A DNA stretch of 64,000 bases from Entrophospora sp. SA101. Its lineage: Eukaryota; Glomeromycota; Glomeromycetes; Entrophosporales; Entrophosporaceae. Of the stretch, positions 41,307 to 54,515 are shown in pieces. The stretch lies in the NCBI GenBank assembly GCA_958430865.1, contig CAUDNR010000358.1:53941-117940 (forward strand). The letters run 5' to 3'. The translations under genes were made by a program, and so were the position numbers. The notes under the pieces were generated by a model. It was not told where the DNA came from. It made no database searches and was given only the letters and a program-made list of their open reading frames with translations. The first letter of the stretch is position 1, and every line of letters begins with the position of its first letter.

Positions 41307-42104
41307 TTCTATTTTTTTATTATTAAATATTGTTTTTATTAATTAGTCATCTGATGTTTTTACAAATAATTTATTTAAAAGAAAAATTACATTTCTTTTA
41401 AATTACATTACAATTGGTTTTCAACGTAATTGTTTGATCATAAATTTTTTTTCCAACATAATTTAATTAAATTTATTGGCACATATTTAATTATTAATTC
41501 TTTATCATTCGATGTTTTCTTTACAACTTACCCATTTTACTCAATATACAATTAATTATTTAGGATAAATTGTTTGTTTCAATTAAATCGAATGATTTTT
41601 TTAATTCGAATTGAAAAAGGTTACACTAATTTTTATATTAATATTGTGCTTTACAATACGCGGCAAACATTCTGGCAATAAAAAGTAAGTGGTAAACTGG
41701 ATTTGAATTGGATCCGAACTTGATCTCCAGTTTAAAGAGGTAACAACTACGTACTGGCGAAGTTTTCAGGAGCAATGGGTCCTATATAGCATTTCGTGTA
41801 ACAACAAAATTCCATTATGCTCATATGACCATAAAGAAGGTCTTTTGTATAGTTCTTTTATTAGATTAATGAATCCAATATACTCGACAAGTCGGTCACA
41901 TGTGCCCACCCTATGTGTGTGTGACCGACTATCGTGGATTAACGTTAAAAGCCCATATGCTTTCAAAAATAATGTATGAAAATTCCATAAAGTTGATACC
42001 TTTTAATACTAATGAATTACACAAGATGCACATATAAAAGACACGACGAATTTTTTATTGAAAGTTTATCCAACAAAAAATCAAATTATTAAAATTATAT
42101 AAAA
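41307..42104. other. Intergenic, 5' region of the CDF gene
   Basis: AT-rich. A palindrome-like CGACAAGTCGGTCACATGTG ... TGTGTGACCGACTATCG lies near 41884-41935, with GGTCACA/TGTGACC arms. No gene supported. Confidence 0.4.
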
Positions 42105-44180
42105 ATGAAATTATCAGAACAGACAAGTATTTTTATGTTATTGGCTCTTGATACGTTATTTTTTCTTACTGAAATTATAATTGGAAATTATGTAAATTCC
42201 TTGGTGTTGATAGTAGACTCTTTTCATGTGCTAAATGATATATTGAGTTTGATTGTTGCATTATATGCTGCAAAGGTAAATAAACTTGAGTTTTTTTTCA
42301 ATCAAGACAAAATTTGCTTATCTTTACAAAAAATTCGTTTGTGTATTTTTACAGATTTCAAAAAGGACAAAATTTTCATCAAAATATTCTTATGGTTGGC
42401 AACGTGCTGAAATTTTAGGTGCTTTAATAAACGGTGTATTTTTAATATCATTGTGTTTAAGTATTTTTATTGAGGCACTGCAAAGATTTTTCTATGCTGA
42501 AGGTTTGATGATGATTCATTTGATTATTGTTGTTGTTGTCCGTCATCATTAATATAAAATAATAATTTGTTTATTTTAATTTGTTTGTTCATTCAAACTA
42601 AATTATTCTTTTAGAAATTAGTCAACCAATACTAGTTCTTATTGTTGGATGTGTTGGAATTTTTGTTAATTTCATTGGCTTGACGTTATTTTATGGTAAA
42701 TTTTCCTCCACAATTATTTTGTATGAATGTAAAACAATGAATAAATAAAGAAATTATTTTATTTAGAACATGGACACTCACATGGACATGGACATTCGCA
42801 TGAACATAAAGAAAAGACAGAAAGTATTGATTTGATTTCAACTAAAGAAGAAGAAGAGAAAAGAAAAAGTAATCTAAAAGCAGTTGATGAGATTTATGTT
42901 CATCCTGCAAAAGCACGTCAATCAATTTTATTGGCTGCAAAAAGCTCATCTGCTTTTTTATCTGACGATCAACATGACAATGATTCCATTTCAATAATAA
43001 CAGAATCAGCAATTTCAAATGATGTAAATCAAAACAATAGTCTTGACGACGATAATAATAATAGCAATAATAAAGAAAAAAATAATACTAAATCTTTAGA
43101 TAATGATAATAACAATAATTTATCATCATCATTACAAGGACATAAAGAGCATAAAGAACATCATCGTAAAAACCTTAATATGAATGGAATCCTTCTTCAT
43201 GTTTTGGGAGATTTTGCTAATAATCTTGGTGTAATTGCTGTTGCATTATTTATTCACTTCACCAATTTTTCATGGAAATATTATTCTGATCCAATTGTAA
43301 GGTAAATGAATATCAAAATTATATCAAAATTTTTTTATTTTTTAAAAGGAATTTTTTTTTAATATATCATTTTATATTCATTATATAAAGTATAATTATT
43401 GCTGGAGTAATTTTATCAAGTGCAATTCCATTAGGTAGCTATTATCTTTTTTTCTTTTTCTTTGAATATGAATACTTATTTATAAATTGATTATTATTAA
43501 TCAACTATTAATTATCATTTAGTTCGAAGTGCATCTTTTGTTTTATTGCAGGCAGTTCCATCAGATGTTTCTATTGACAATATTCGAGATAAATTAAAAG
43601 CTGTAGGTTCTTTTATTCTAAAAATAATTGTGATTTTTTTATAACGAAAATAATAAATTAAATATTATTCATTAACTAACAGGTTGAAGGAGTAGTATCA
43701 GTACATGAATTACATATCTGGCAATTATCAGATACAAAAATTATAGCATCAGTGCATGTTCTATTATCTTCAAGAGATTATATCTTAATATCGTCAAAAA
43801 TTAGAAAAACTTTACATTCATATGGAATACATTCAGCCACCATACAACCTGAATTTGTTAAATTTGATGAAAAAACTACCAATTCTGATAATGAGAATAG
43901 TGGTGATAGTGAAATGCGTTATATTGTGACTAACCCTTGTGATTTGAATACCGTTGATGATAAAAATTATGTAAGTAACTTAACATTAAAAATGATTTCT
44001 TTTTTTGATTTTACGAAATTTTATTCATTTATCATTCGAATATATTTATTGATATTGTAGGAGGGTCAAGAGTATGAATGTCTTTTACGTTGTGCAGAAG
44101 AAGATTCATGTAATCAAAAACTATGTTGTCCATCACCTCCCAAGGCTAATTCAGATGCATCAATAAATATCAAAGAATAA
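42105..44180 (+). CDS. CDF zinc transporter, ZRC1/COT1 type
   Basis: Eight exons: 42105-42275, 42355-42502, 42615-42695, 42767-43301, 43391-43434, 43523-43602, 43683-43970, 44061-44180 (1467 nt, 488 aa). Membrane helices carry HVLND in TM2 and HVLGD in TM5, the HxxxD zinc sites of Zn-type cation diffusion facilitators. GYGWQRAEILGALINGVFL-type TM3 text precedes the His-rich loop HGHSHGHGHSHEH. A long Asn/Asp-rich insert lies between TM4 and TM5. The C-terminal domain has GVVSVHELHIWQLSDTKI, and a Cys-rich tail (CLLRCAEEDSCNQKLCC) could also bind metal. The family exports cytosolic zinc into the vacuole or ER by proton exchange. Confidence 0.93.
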
Positions 44181-44656
44181 GATATTATAATTTAAGTATT
44201 TATATTATTATTATTATTATTATTATAGAATTATTATGATTTGATTTGTATCCATCGAGCGCTTTATTCAAGTATTTTCATACAATTTAACTTGAATGAC
44301 AAGATTTATGAATAATATATATATGTATATATATATTATTATATTCTAGAATTTCAATCAATCTATTAATTTAAATTTACATTGAATAAAATTGTATTAA
44401 CAAAATAATTAGCATATAAAAACAAGTAATTAACTGATCGCCACTTTTTTTTGTGCATTATATATATATTAATTAATTTTATTGATCAACTCCTTTAAAC
44501 TTGCAAAAACAGAAATACTGTTGCTATTGCTTTTATTTTTATCATCATCGCTGTATTTCTCATCCAAATATTTTTCTAATATTTTTATAATATTTCAGCT
44601 GCAACTTTTCCTCAATTTTTCAGTTTTGCCTTTTTTTTTGCATACTGTACAAACTT

Positions 44657-45078
44657 CTAATACATATGATCTCCATTCTCTCTTTCAAATCTTTCTTTAG
44701 ACATTTCTAAATTGGTGCCCTGTAACTGCATTAATTCAAGCAAACCCAACTCTTCTATAAATTGAGGTCTTGGAACATAAATAAAAGGTTTTTACTTTGG
44801 ATTTCCAATATATTCTGAGCCCTAAAAATAAAATAAATATATATATATATACACACATTTATAAAAATTTTGATTAGATTGCTAAATCACAATTGTAGAC
44901 AATTTTATCACACGAACCACCACAGACAATCGCAATACAATTATCAATGAATTGGAATTCACATTTTTCATGTTTTTTCTGGTATTCCAAGTTTTTTCAA
45001 TACAATATCCCTTGATGATTTTGCTTTTCCTTGTTACTGATGGTTGATATCATTCTTATGGTTATTATTATCGTTCAT
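44657..45078 (-). pseudogene. Short gene relic of unknown family
   Basis: The minus strand opens MNDNNNHKNDINHQ, hits TAA, continues as QGKAKSSRDIVLKKLGIPEK, shifts frame to CEFQFIDNCIAIVCGGSCDK and, after a possible intron, ends with YVPRPQFIEELGLLELMQLQ and ERENGDHMY plus TAG at 44657. The pieces are coherent coding text broken by a stop and a frameshift. Product not recognised. Confidence 0.4.
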
Positions 45079-45501
45079 ATGATTATAAAATCCAATTTAT
45101 TTATTGTTGAATTTTTGCAGAAAAATTAAAATTTCCCTGCATGATGTAGTAATGAAATTGATCAATTATTTATCACATTCTTATTACATATTATGTAAGA
45201 TAAATTCAATTAAGAAATTGTTACACAAAAGTTATGTTGAGTAAATTGAAAATCGAACGTAAATATATTTTTTTGAATTGGGAATTATTTTATCACGTAC
45301 AATATAATAACTTACTCATTTAATTTGACCCCCTCATATATATATACCTGCCTACACATACATAGATATATGCTTTACCATATATAATAAATAAATCTCT
45401 TGTTAGCACTTTTCTTGTTGAATAATTTGTGACATTTAAAAGTGGAAAAGTGGCAGTAAAATATAAAAATAACTATACAGTAACAATTATTTCTCTCCAC
45501 C

Positions 45502-48500
45502 ATGGGCAATGTTAGTTCTTCTTTGGAAGAACAACCAATATTATTTATAAAAAAACCAGATCGATGTGAGTTACAAAAAATAATGTAAACATTTACTGGT
45601 TTTTATTAAGCATCAATTTTTTACTGAAAAACAAATACTCTTTATTTCATTTTATTCTCAAATAATCAAGTCAACATTTCAGAAATAATAGTATCAAATC
45701 ATAACAATGATCCGTACATTTCTTTTCCTGTTGCGTCAAACTATATTTCCGCAATACCCAACACCATAGATCTCATAGAGTTTTTACAAGATCCAAATTC
45801 CAAGGCTGTAGATCCTAACAAACTACTACTGAAATTGATAAAAGGCGAAGATATGGAACTCAAACTAAAATTTAGATTTAATATTGGAGGCAGTGACGAG
45901 AAAAAATCTGGCATAAAAGGACTTACATTTATTAATGTTGCTAGTGAAAAAGAGTTGGCTAGGATATTGACTGTTGAGTTCAACGATGATCCTAATGTAA
46001 GTTTTTTCCTCCAATATAATTTTTAAAGATTAAAATTTCTTATTAAATTTGTTATTATTTATTTCATAGTTACATAAACATCCAAATGTGACTTTGATAG
46101 GAGATTATGGACCTGACGGCAGTAAACCCTCAGATAACGAATGGACATGGAAGTGGTCACCTCCCCACAATATGGATGAAATTCATCGCGGCTGGAGAAA
46201 CCATTGTTGCGTGAGTCATTTAATATTAAAAATAATCTTTTGATAATATTAAGTAGTCATCGTTGGATGATTTTATTAATTACTTTCTCTTGCTGTTCTT
46301 GTAGTTTGCTGAATATGATAAAAAAAATCATTCTTTTCAGCTGTTAGCATCTTTTACGTTTTGGGTTGCTGGTATATTATATTTAGTTGAAACTTATTTC
46401 ATTCATTTGATTTCATTAAAATTTTTTTGTTAACTCAACACATGATTGACTTTAATAGATATTTCGCGAAGCCACTGTTATCGAACGCCTAAACATTCAA
46501 ATTCTGCCGAAAAAATATCGATTTTATCCGGAGAAAAGAAAGACGGCAGCGGCTATGCATCATCATCATCATCATCACTACAAGCATCTCAATCAATGCC
46601 AATTTTTGTTGGCCATTCACTTAATGCCCGATCGTCAAGTCCTGAAAATATGTTTCTTTCCATTCCTAATAATAATAATAATAACAATAATAATAACAAC
46701 AACAACAACAATAATAGTAATAATATTAATATTAGTCATAATAATAATAATAATAACAACAACAACAACAACAATAATAATAACAATGCATCATCACCTC
46801 CACAGAATTTAGGCAAATCGCCATCCATTACTAGTGGTGGTGCTGGGAGTTGTCGTCAATCATCAGAAGATTTGACGTACGAGTGTGAGCCTGAAGACGG
46901 ACCTCTGTTTCGTGCAACTCTTACAGCATTTGAAAAGAAAACGGTTTCATTGAAACATCATATTAAAAGAATATTGAAAGCTGCCATTGCTTCTCATGAG
47001 GTTTTGATCGGATCTCAGGGAGCTGACCAAGAACTTTTAGACGCTTTAAGGGATGCTGCTGTATCTCATCCACAAGCCTTTCAACCTGTGCTAGATAGTT
47101 TCCTTGAAGAGGCGTATAAAAAAATTAGTTTATATCGAGAGAATGTTGCAAATCAAATGACCATGTTGCTCATAGAACCCTTACGTAAATTGTACGAAAA
47201 TGATATAAAGGTGGCCGATAGCAAAAAGAAGGACTTTGAAGAAGAATCGCGCGACTACTACCAATTTCTCTCTAAATACTTGTCTATTAAAGTTGATTCC
47301 GCAAAAGAAAAGAAAAAACTTGAATCTGATACAAAATATCAAAGTAAACGTAGAAATTTTGAATTAAAAAAGTTTGATTATTATGCATATATGCAAGATC
47401 TTCATTGCGGTAGAAAAGATCAAGAGATTTTATATCATTTGATAAATTTTGCGGAAAAACAATTTACTTTCTATCAACTGACAGCCACTGGTATTTTAGA
47501 TATGAAACCGGGGTTAGATAAATTGAGTATAGATGTTGCTGAAGCAGCAAAAGAGAATCATTTAATGAGGAAAGAAAGAGAGGAAAGACGTAGAGCATTG
47601 GAAATTCGTATGTCACCTAATTCAACATCAACTGTCGAGAATCTTAATGAAAATGATTTATCGAATAACAGCTATAATAATAATATTGGCGGTGGTGGAA
47701 ATATAACGGATAATACAAATGATAACACAGATAACGTAACAATGAATCAAATAGGTTCATTAGTTCATGCAGCAAATCGATTCAAAGGAATTCGTGATTT
47801 GGAACATCATGATACAGAATCTGCATCATCGGTTGGTAGAAAGAAGGAAGGATTTTTATTTGCTACATCGCGGGCAACACAACATGGAACTACAGATCCA
47901 ATTGCAAAAAATACTTGGCACAAGTAAGCAAATTTTATTTTTATTATTAAAATTTGAAATTAGTTAATATAATTAATTAATTAATAATAAATAAATAAAA
48001 CAACAATAATAGATATTGGTGTGTTTTGGCTGGTGGACAACTTTGTGAATATAGTAATTGGAGAAAACAATTGGAAACACATAACGAGCCAATAAATTTA
48101 CGATTTGCCACTGTTAGAGAAGCAAGGGGGATTGACCGCCGGTTTTGTTTTGAAGTAATTACACCACAATTTAGAAGAATATATCAAGCAATGTCTGATG
48201 ATGATATGAGTTCTTGGGTTACAGTAATTTCCAATGCAATAGAGAGCCTTCTAAATGGTACTAGTAGTTGTCGTAATTTAGATAATCGAATTTTAACTTC
48301 AGATACAGGAGATCCTGGAGCAGTAACGTTGTTTAATAATACAAAATCAGTAAAAAGAAGAGGAACTCTGCCCAGCTTGTCGGATAAAAGGAAGAATGAC
48401 ATGAAAAAAAATCATGTTGCTGTTTCTTCAATATCTGAAGAATCAAAAAGGCCTACACAATTAAATGGACAAGCTCGTAAAAATTCAATTTTTAATAAAA

Positions 48501-49829
48501 ACTCTACTAAAATTCTTGAAGAAATCATTGGCTCAGATGCATCTAATGTTTATTGTGCTGATTGTGATTCTCGTAAAACAGAATGGTGTTCGATAAATTT
48601 GGGAATTGTATTATGCATTGGTAATTATCATTTTAGATAATTTATTTTTTATTATTTATTTTATTATTTAAATTAAAAAAATTCTTTTTTCAATAGAATG
48701 TTCTGGAATTCATCGTAGTTTAGGAACTCATGTTTCAAAGATTAGATCCCTTACTTTGGACACAACTTCTTATACACCAGATCTTGTTCAATTGATTAAA
48801 TCTATTGGAAATGCTCGTTCTAACGCAATTTGGGAAGCAAATCTTTTACACTCTGATGAAGAAACTGATTTACCGCCAATCCCACCTTCAAAGGATGACG
48901 CGCCTCCTCCAGTACCACCAAAGGATCATATACCATCCAAAGTTCAAAATTCAGATTGGGATGATCTTATTAATCTTATAACACCAACACCGGCATCGAC
49001 GTCATCTACCGCCACCACTACATCACTAATAATTACACCGTCATCACCACCATCATCGCCATCAATAGGATCCAAAAAAAAAATGGTTAAAATGAAAAAA
49101 CCATCAAGTACAGATTCTCGTGATATCAAGCAGAAATTTATTACATTGAAATATGTTGATAAAGCTTTTGTTGATTTTTCACTTGTTGATGAAGATAAGA
49201 CGGCAACTGATATACTTTTTGAGGCAGTAAAGATGAATGACGTTCCTCAAGCAATGCAAGCGATTGCATTGAAAGCGGATTTAAATGCTACAAGACGTTT
49301 TGAAGTTGCAGATGATCATGGATTGAAGTCACCGGTGATATTAGCCTTACTTCATATCGAACCTTCAAGAATGATATTTGAAGGTGGGAGACCTTTGTTC
49401 CAGATGGCAGAATTACTTTTACAAAATGGTGCAAGTCTTGATAATGTCTTGTCAGATAATCTTGTGGAGATACTTGGTGTAGCATCACAACCGATTACAC
49501 GAAGTTCTGCGAAAAGTGTAGGTACTTGGACTAAAGATATAGTGAATGATATAAAGAAATCAGGGAAAACTGTGTATGATGTTGTTCAGTCAAGTGGGAA
49601 TAATGCGGCAATTCGATATCTTACACCAAAAATGCTTGCGAGAGGAACTTTAAATCCCACTATTAATTCCATTAGCAATAACAACAACAATTCTATTTCT
49701 AATTCTAATTCTATCATAACAACAACAAGCACTGGTGGTTTAGCAGGAGGACAAATTCCAGAAAAAAAGCTATCCACCTCAAACATAGGTCGGTCAATAT
49801 CAGTAACAGTCAAAAATGTATTGTCATGA
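45502..49829 (+). CDS. BAR-PH-ArfGAP-ankyrin protein (ACAP/Csx2-like)
   Basis: Seven exons: 45502-45565, 45671-45996, 46070-46210, 46305-46371, 46459-47923, 48013-48620, 48697-49829 (3804 nt, 1267 aa, phases consistent). The ~200-residue N-terminal domain (FRFNIGGSDEKKSGIKG, WKWSPPHN) resembles the region before BAR in fungal Csx2/Cnt-type proteins. Asn runs follow, then a BAR helix bundle (ATLTAFEKKTVSLKHHIKRI), a PH domain (KKEGFLF ... FCFEVITPQFRRIYQA) and an ArfGAP zinc finger CADCDSRKTEWC ... CIECSGIHRSLG with the catalytic Arg in IHR. Pro-rich and ankyrin-like segments (AELLLQNGASLD) end it. It should accelerate GTP hydrolysis by Arf at curved membranes. Confidence 0.9.
46670..46790. 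repeat. AAT/AAC codon repeat in the Arf-GAP gene
   Basis: Two runs of Asn codons separated by a few residues, mixing AAT and AAC. The same run reads as His/Ile/Thr repeats in other frames. Confidence 0.9.
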
Positions 49830-50239
49830 CAGGTTCATAACTTTGCGTTATTAAAAGATTGATTGCTAAGATTTTATTTATTTATAATATTAATGCTATT
49901 TTATTTATTTTATTTTAATTAATCTATTGTATTAAATTCTATTAACTAACTGCTTATATATAATATTTTATTTAAATTCTATGTTAATTATGTTAATTGT
50001 AATAATAATATATTTGATATAGAGTTGGCGGAATTAATTAATTAATTTTATATTTTATTTATTTATTTATTTAAATCCTTGTATATATATTTGTTTAAAT
50101 AAAAAGAATACGAATAATTTTTGCCTATAGGAAATAACTTTTTTGGCCATGTTTTTTACTCGGATTATTATGACTGATTATTTGCAATGAAATTTCTCAA
50201 ACATTTAGTAAATGTTTCCTAATAAATTATTATTATTAT

Positions 50240-51238
50240 TTAAAAATATCCGACACAATGTAACAATTCATATTTAAATTTTTGTTGCCATTCTTCAATA
50301 ATATTTGTAATCTCTTGATCCAAATCTTTTGATTTTTCATTATCAATCTGTTTGTTTTAGAGAAAGAAAATTAACCATAATATTAAGATAAATAAGCAGT
50401 CATCAATTCAATCCATACCGTTTGTGCAAGTTGCAATATGGCTCGACCTGCTAACATAGCATCTTCATGATTATCTTTAATATCGATATTAATCACATGA
50501 ACTGGTATGTTTCGTTCTTCTCCACGATCTACCAAATCTATCATATATGCATATTATTTTACAATAAATATTACTTAATCAAATAAATATATTAAACATT
50601 AATCTTTTCTCTTCTACACCCACTTCTTTCTTATTCTTCTTATTCTTCTTATTCTCTAATTATTGCTCTCCTAATTATTATCATTGTTATTATTATTGTT
50701 ATTTATTACCTTCACAAATTGCATCAAAGCAACGTTCTTCACATGTAATAATAACATCAAAATTTTCTTTTGCATTAGTGTACCATTGTTCAGGTGCTAA
50801 TTTAATTTTCCGATTTCTATCTAACATATCTAACAATCCATTTTGTTTATATCTAATAATAATAATAATAATTAAGTATTGGATACAAATTTCGAGCTTT
50901 ATAAATAAATATTATCACAAACGCACACACACACATACAACTTGGGATCTTTCATAAATAAATCTTGATACATGTACTCATATGGTGTACCAAACTGATA
51001 TATATTTGGTTTATCGATACTAGGTCCTGGGAGTCTAACAGCCGAGCCTGTCCCGTAAGAACTAACTGAAAATCCACGTTTACTACATACATATTGTAAT
51101 TTAATGAGAGGTATGTATATATGTACATCATATTATATATATAATATGAAATATAATTAATGCTTACGATAAAACATGATGTGCTTCCATACTACGATTT
51201 TGATTGCTTGCGCACACAACAGCAAATGATTTGCCCAT
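50240..51238 (-). CDS. SSU72: SSU72 RNA polymerase II CTD phosphatase
   Basis: Five exons on the minus strand: 51238-51168, 51082-50942, 50852-50710, 50537-50419, 50347-50240 (582 nt, 193 aa). It starts [20 protein letters not shown], where CASNQNR is the CX5R phosphatase loop, followed by [48 protein letters not shown] with the general-acid region, and [12 protein letters not shown]. It ends CVGYF. SSU72 dephosphorylates Ser5/Ser7 of the Pol II CTD in the 3'-end processing complex. The second intron uses a weaker GTTGTA donor. It diverges from the otubain gene. Confidence 0.96.
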
Positions 51239-51475
51239 TATTATTATTTTTTATAATTAGTTGAATTCTGAGGGGGGCAAAGAAGTTTTTTTGGAAATTT
51301 AGACCGTGCGACATACGTAATAGTAATAATGAAATAATGAATGGCCATCTATTCGTCTTACCTCAAACTATATAGTGCTTACAAGGACCGCAGTTTTAGG
51401 TCCTTTAACATTTTTAAGAATTGACTCCTATCTTTCAAATTACATAAATAATACACATTTAAATACTTTTTAGAA
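51239..51475. promoter_or_regulatory. Divergent promoter, SSU72 / otubain
   Basis: 237 bp between opposite start codons. TAGGTCC and GGACCG half-sites occur near 51384-51402. Shared regulation is inferred from spacing alone. Confidence 0.45.
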
Positions 51476-52679
51476 ATGACAATGACAAGTGAAGAAAATA
51501 CCAATTCTAATGCTATTCCTAATCCCGAAGCACAAATAACTTATCAAAAGAATTGGGAGTATGAACAATCTATAAAGAAGGAAGAGGCAGGTAAAATACC
51601 TCTTATATGTCTTGAAGAAGATATTAAATCTTTATATTCTGAATATGAAAATGGCAGTGAAACATATCGTAGCAAGATCAAGGTTCGTTGTTATTTATAT
51701 TAATCTCGTATTATTTATTTAATAAATTGGCATTTAAGAGTTTCTTCAAAAAAATAACATCATAATTAATATAATAATATTTATTTATTTGTAGAAATTG
51801 GCAGAAAAGCATAGTAAAATAAGAAGATGTCGTGGTGATGGAAATTGTTTTTATCGAGGTAGTAAATTAATCTTGCTTTTTTACACTCACATGTATATGC
51901 TCATAATTATGAATAATAATTATAACAATTATCATGATTTTTATTTAGCATTTGGATTTGCATGGTTTGAAAGACTCATGATGTGTAACAATCAAAATCT
52001 TCGACAGGCCGCACTTAAATCTTTTGCCGATACAAAAGATCTTCTTAAATCAATGGGTTATGAATTGTTTGTTTATGAAGTAAGTTACGAGGAAGTAGAG
52101 GACAGATTGAAAGCTGTTTGTAACGGCGAACATGTTGGAGAAACTTTATTGTCAATATTTCAAAATGATGAAGTTTCAAATCATATTGTATGGTATCTTC
52201 GAGCAATCACGGCAGCATACCTAAAAAAACACCGTGAAGAATATGAACCATTTATTGAATATGGATTAGAAATGGATCAATACTGTGCTAATTGTGTTGA
52301 AGTTATGGCTCAAGAAGCTGACCATATTCATGTTATTGCATTAACAAAAGCACTCAAAGTTCCTGTTGAAATTGCATATATGAGTGGTTCAGAAATATTG
52401 GATGAAGTTAATTTTCATGAATTTTATTTTGATGAAGAAGAAGAAGAAGAAGAAAAAAAGAAGGAAGATAATGAGGGAGAGAAAAATGGAGAGAATGAGG
52501 GAGAGAAAAATGGAGGAAAGAATGAGGGAGAGAATGAGAAAGAGAAAGAGAAAGAAGAGAAAGAAGAAGAGAAAGGGAAAGAGAAAAAAAGGGCTCCTAA
52601 GGAACCACTTACTCTTAAACCTTTAGTTTTATTATACAGACCAGGACACTATGATATTTTATATCGTAATGAATTCTGA
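51476..52679 (+). CDS. Otubain-type deubiquitinase
   Basis: Three exons: 51476-51682, 51795-51858, 51949-52679 (1002 nt, 333 aa). The catalytic core has RRCRGDGNCFYRAFGFAWFE with the Asp and Cys of the OTU triad, AITAAYLKKHREEYEPF and EADHIHVIALTKALKVPVEI, and ends with LLYRPGHYDILY containing the catalytic His. The N-terminus has IPLICLEEDIKSL typical of OTUB1. Between the last two core strands an acidic/basic run of about 60 residues (Glu, Lys, Asn) is inserted. Otubains cleave Lys48-linked ubiquitin chains and can block E2 enzymes. All introns are GT-AG with consistent phase. Confidence 0.94.
52436..52595. repeat. Purine-only GAA/GAGAAA low-complexity tract in otubain
   Basis: Nearly pure purine on the plus strand, encoding a Glu/Lys/Asn-rich loop with repeated GAGAATGAGGGAGAGAAAAA units. 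Confidence 0.9.
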
Positions 52680-53670
52680 TGGATTGTTACGATAATTTAA
52701 ATATATATATTTTTTAATTATTAATAAGGAATTTGTACAAATAAATATAAATATAAATAATAAATATACAAAATAGCAATAATAGTAATAGTAATAATAA
52801 TATATTTATTTTATTTGTTTATAATAATAAATATTTGACGGCATTTTCCTTCTTCAAAATAAAAACTTTGTTTCAGATCCTTTCTTTTGGTGTGAAATTC
52901 TTATAAAGTATAATCAATTACACTCTTTCAATTCTTCATTATCAAAACCACTGTATTATTAGTATTAACATTATCTGCTACTTTGAATATATATTATATA
53001 TTATGCAAGTTTAAACATTATGAATAGATAAATATTTTTTATTCTAAATCATCATAATAAAGATGGAAGTTGAGATTGATGATAATGATTAATAAGTTGT
53101 CAATGTGGTAGTATAAGAGATTGATTTAGATTATTATCAATTCTGAAATGCATCCAAGAGGATTGATTTAATAAGTGTTGTCTAATAAAAACATATTAAT
53201 AGTAAATGGATGATGGATATCTGCAGATTGTATCACTAATATAACCTTCTTTAACTATCTTTTCACACATTCCATTACAAAATCCTTAGATTCTGATTTT
53301 TTTTTGTTTTGAAATAGATGAAAACTCATCATTTTTAAAAATTCTATTTTAAAAGTTTAAGTTCCAATTTTCTATTAAAACATCCAGTAAAACATCCATT
53401 TAAATCCACCTCATGATAAAAAGTGATCGTATTTAAATTTTTTGGTAGTGTTCATTTAAAATTTTGAATATTCTATCCCATCCATATCCATCTTACCATT
53501 CATCTTAAATCTAATTTTTTTTTAATTTTATACAATTAATGAGTAATTATTCCCCATTTATACTGTGAGATTGTAAACCGTGGACCAACCAATTAGAACG
53601 AACTTACTACGGAAGTCATGTGATGCGCTAAATATTACATTACGATTAACGATCAACTTTCTATATTTAT
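52680..53670. other. Intergenic, nothing recognised
   Basis: AT-rich DNA between otubain and a TIR element. No gene, RNA or clear repeat seen. Confidence 0.55.
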
Positions 53671-54185
53671 CAGTCGTGGGACATGTCACAAAAATTTATT
53701 TCTACTGCAAAAACAGTGAATTTTGATGATCGGCATCGAATTTTTCATAGTAAAATTTGCAATTGAATACTTTCAAACCCCAGTTTAGTGCCCTTGTTGT
53801 TTAGCAATCATCACCAAACTTGATATATAGTTTCTTTATAGTATAAATCTATTTCATGAAAATTTTTGAGGCAGGTTGTTAATAAAACTGTAGATAATCA
53901 CAACCTCAAAGTTTTTTTTTTGTTTCTGTGATCTTTGTGTGTAGAAAATTGTCATTCATATTGATTGCAAACAAATAGTTATTTTTTTACAAGTAATTAC
54001 AGAACCCAGTCGCTTATGTATGCTTTCTGCTAGAATTTATTATATTATTACATATTAAGAATAGAATTTTGCTAGGGAAAACTTATAAAGTAATGTAAAA
54101 ATTATTCATTATTATATATATACACACATATATAGTTTCAGCTTTAAATTTATTAATATACTATTGTATTTTTTTAATATAAAGA

Positions 54186-54275
54186 AAGGTTTCATTCTTG
54201 GTACAAAGGAAGATTTTGTTTTTGGTACAAAGAAAAGTTTTGTTTTTGGCACAAAAGAAAGATTACATTTTGATA
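54186..54275. repeat. ~25-bp tandem repeat inside the TIR element
   Basis: Three to four diverged units with TTTTGTTTTTGG(T/C)ACAAA as the core. Confidence 0.75.
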
Positions 54276-54437
54276 TAAAGAATTAATGCTGATAAAGTTA
54301 TTATAAATATAAGATGTTTAAATCAATTGTATTATAAAATTTAATATTCCATTTAATTAAAGAAAACATTAAACTAATAAATTTATAAACAAATTCTGAA
54401 TTTAGTTTTTTAAATGAATTCTTTGATTCAAACTTAT

Positions 54438-54515
54438 TGGCAATATTAATAGAAAACAATGACCAGATTGATCTAACTCATTGCCAATATTAGTAGAAAT
54501 CAATGACCAGATTGA
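54438..54515. repeat. Direct repeat in former coding sequence of the TIR element
   Basis: Two copies of a ~35-bp block containing CAATGACCAGATTGAT, which in one frame encodes (E/N)NDQID twice, about 42 bp apart. Confidence 0.75.

Noticed and set aside
41884..41935. GGTCACA/TGTGACC palindrome as an operator
   Set aside because: One copy only, upstream of a gene with no known regulator of that site; chance cannot be excluded.
46555..46812. His/Ile/Thr repeat frame in the Arf-GAP gene
   Set aside because: Alternative reading of the AAT/AAC/CAT repeats in the true exon.
52384..52626. Lys/Arg/Met-rich frame overlapping otubain
   Set aside because: Frame-shifted reading of the GAA/GAGAAA tract.
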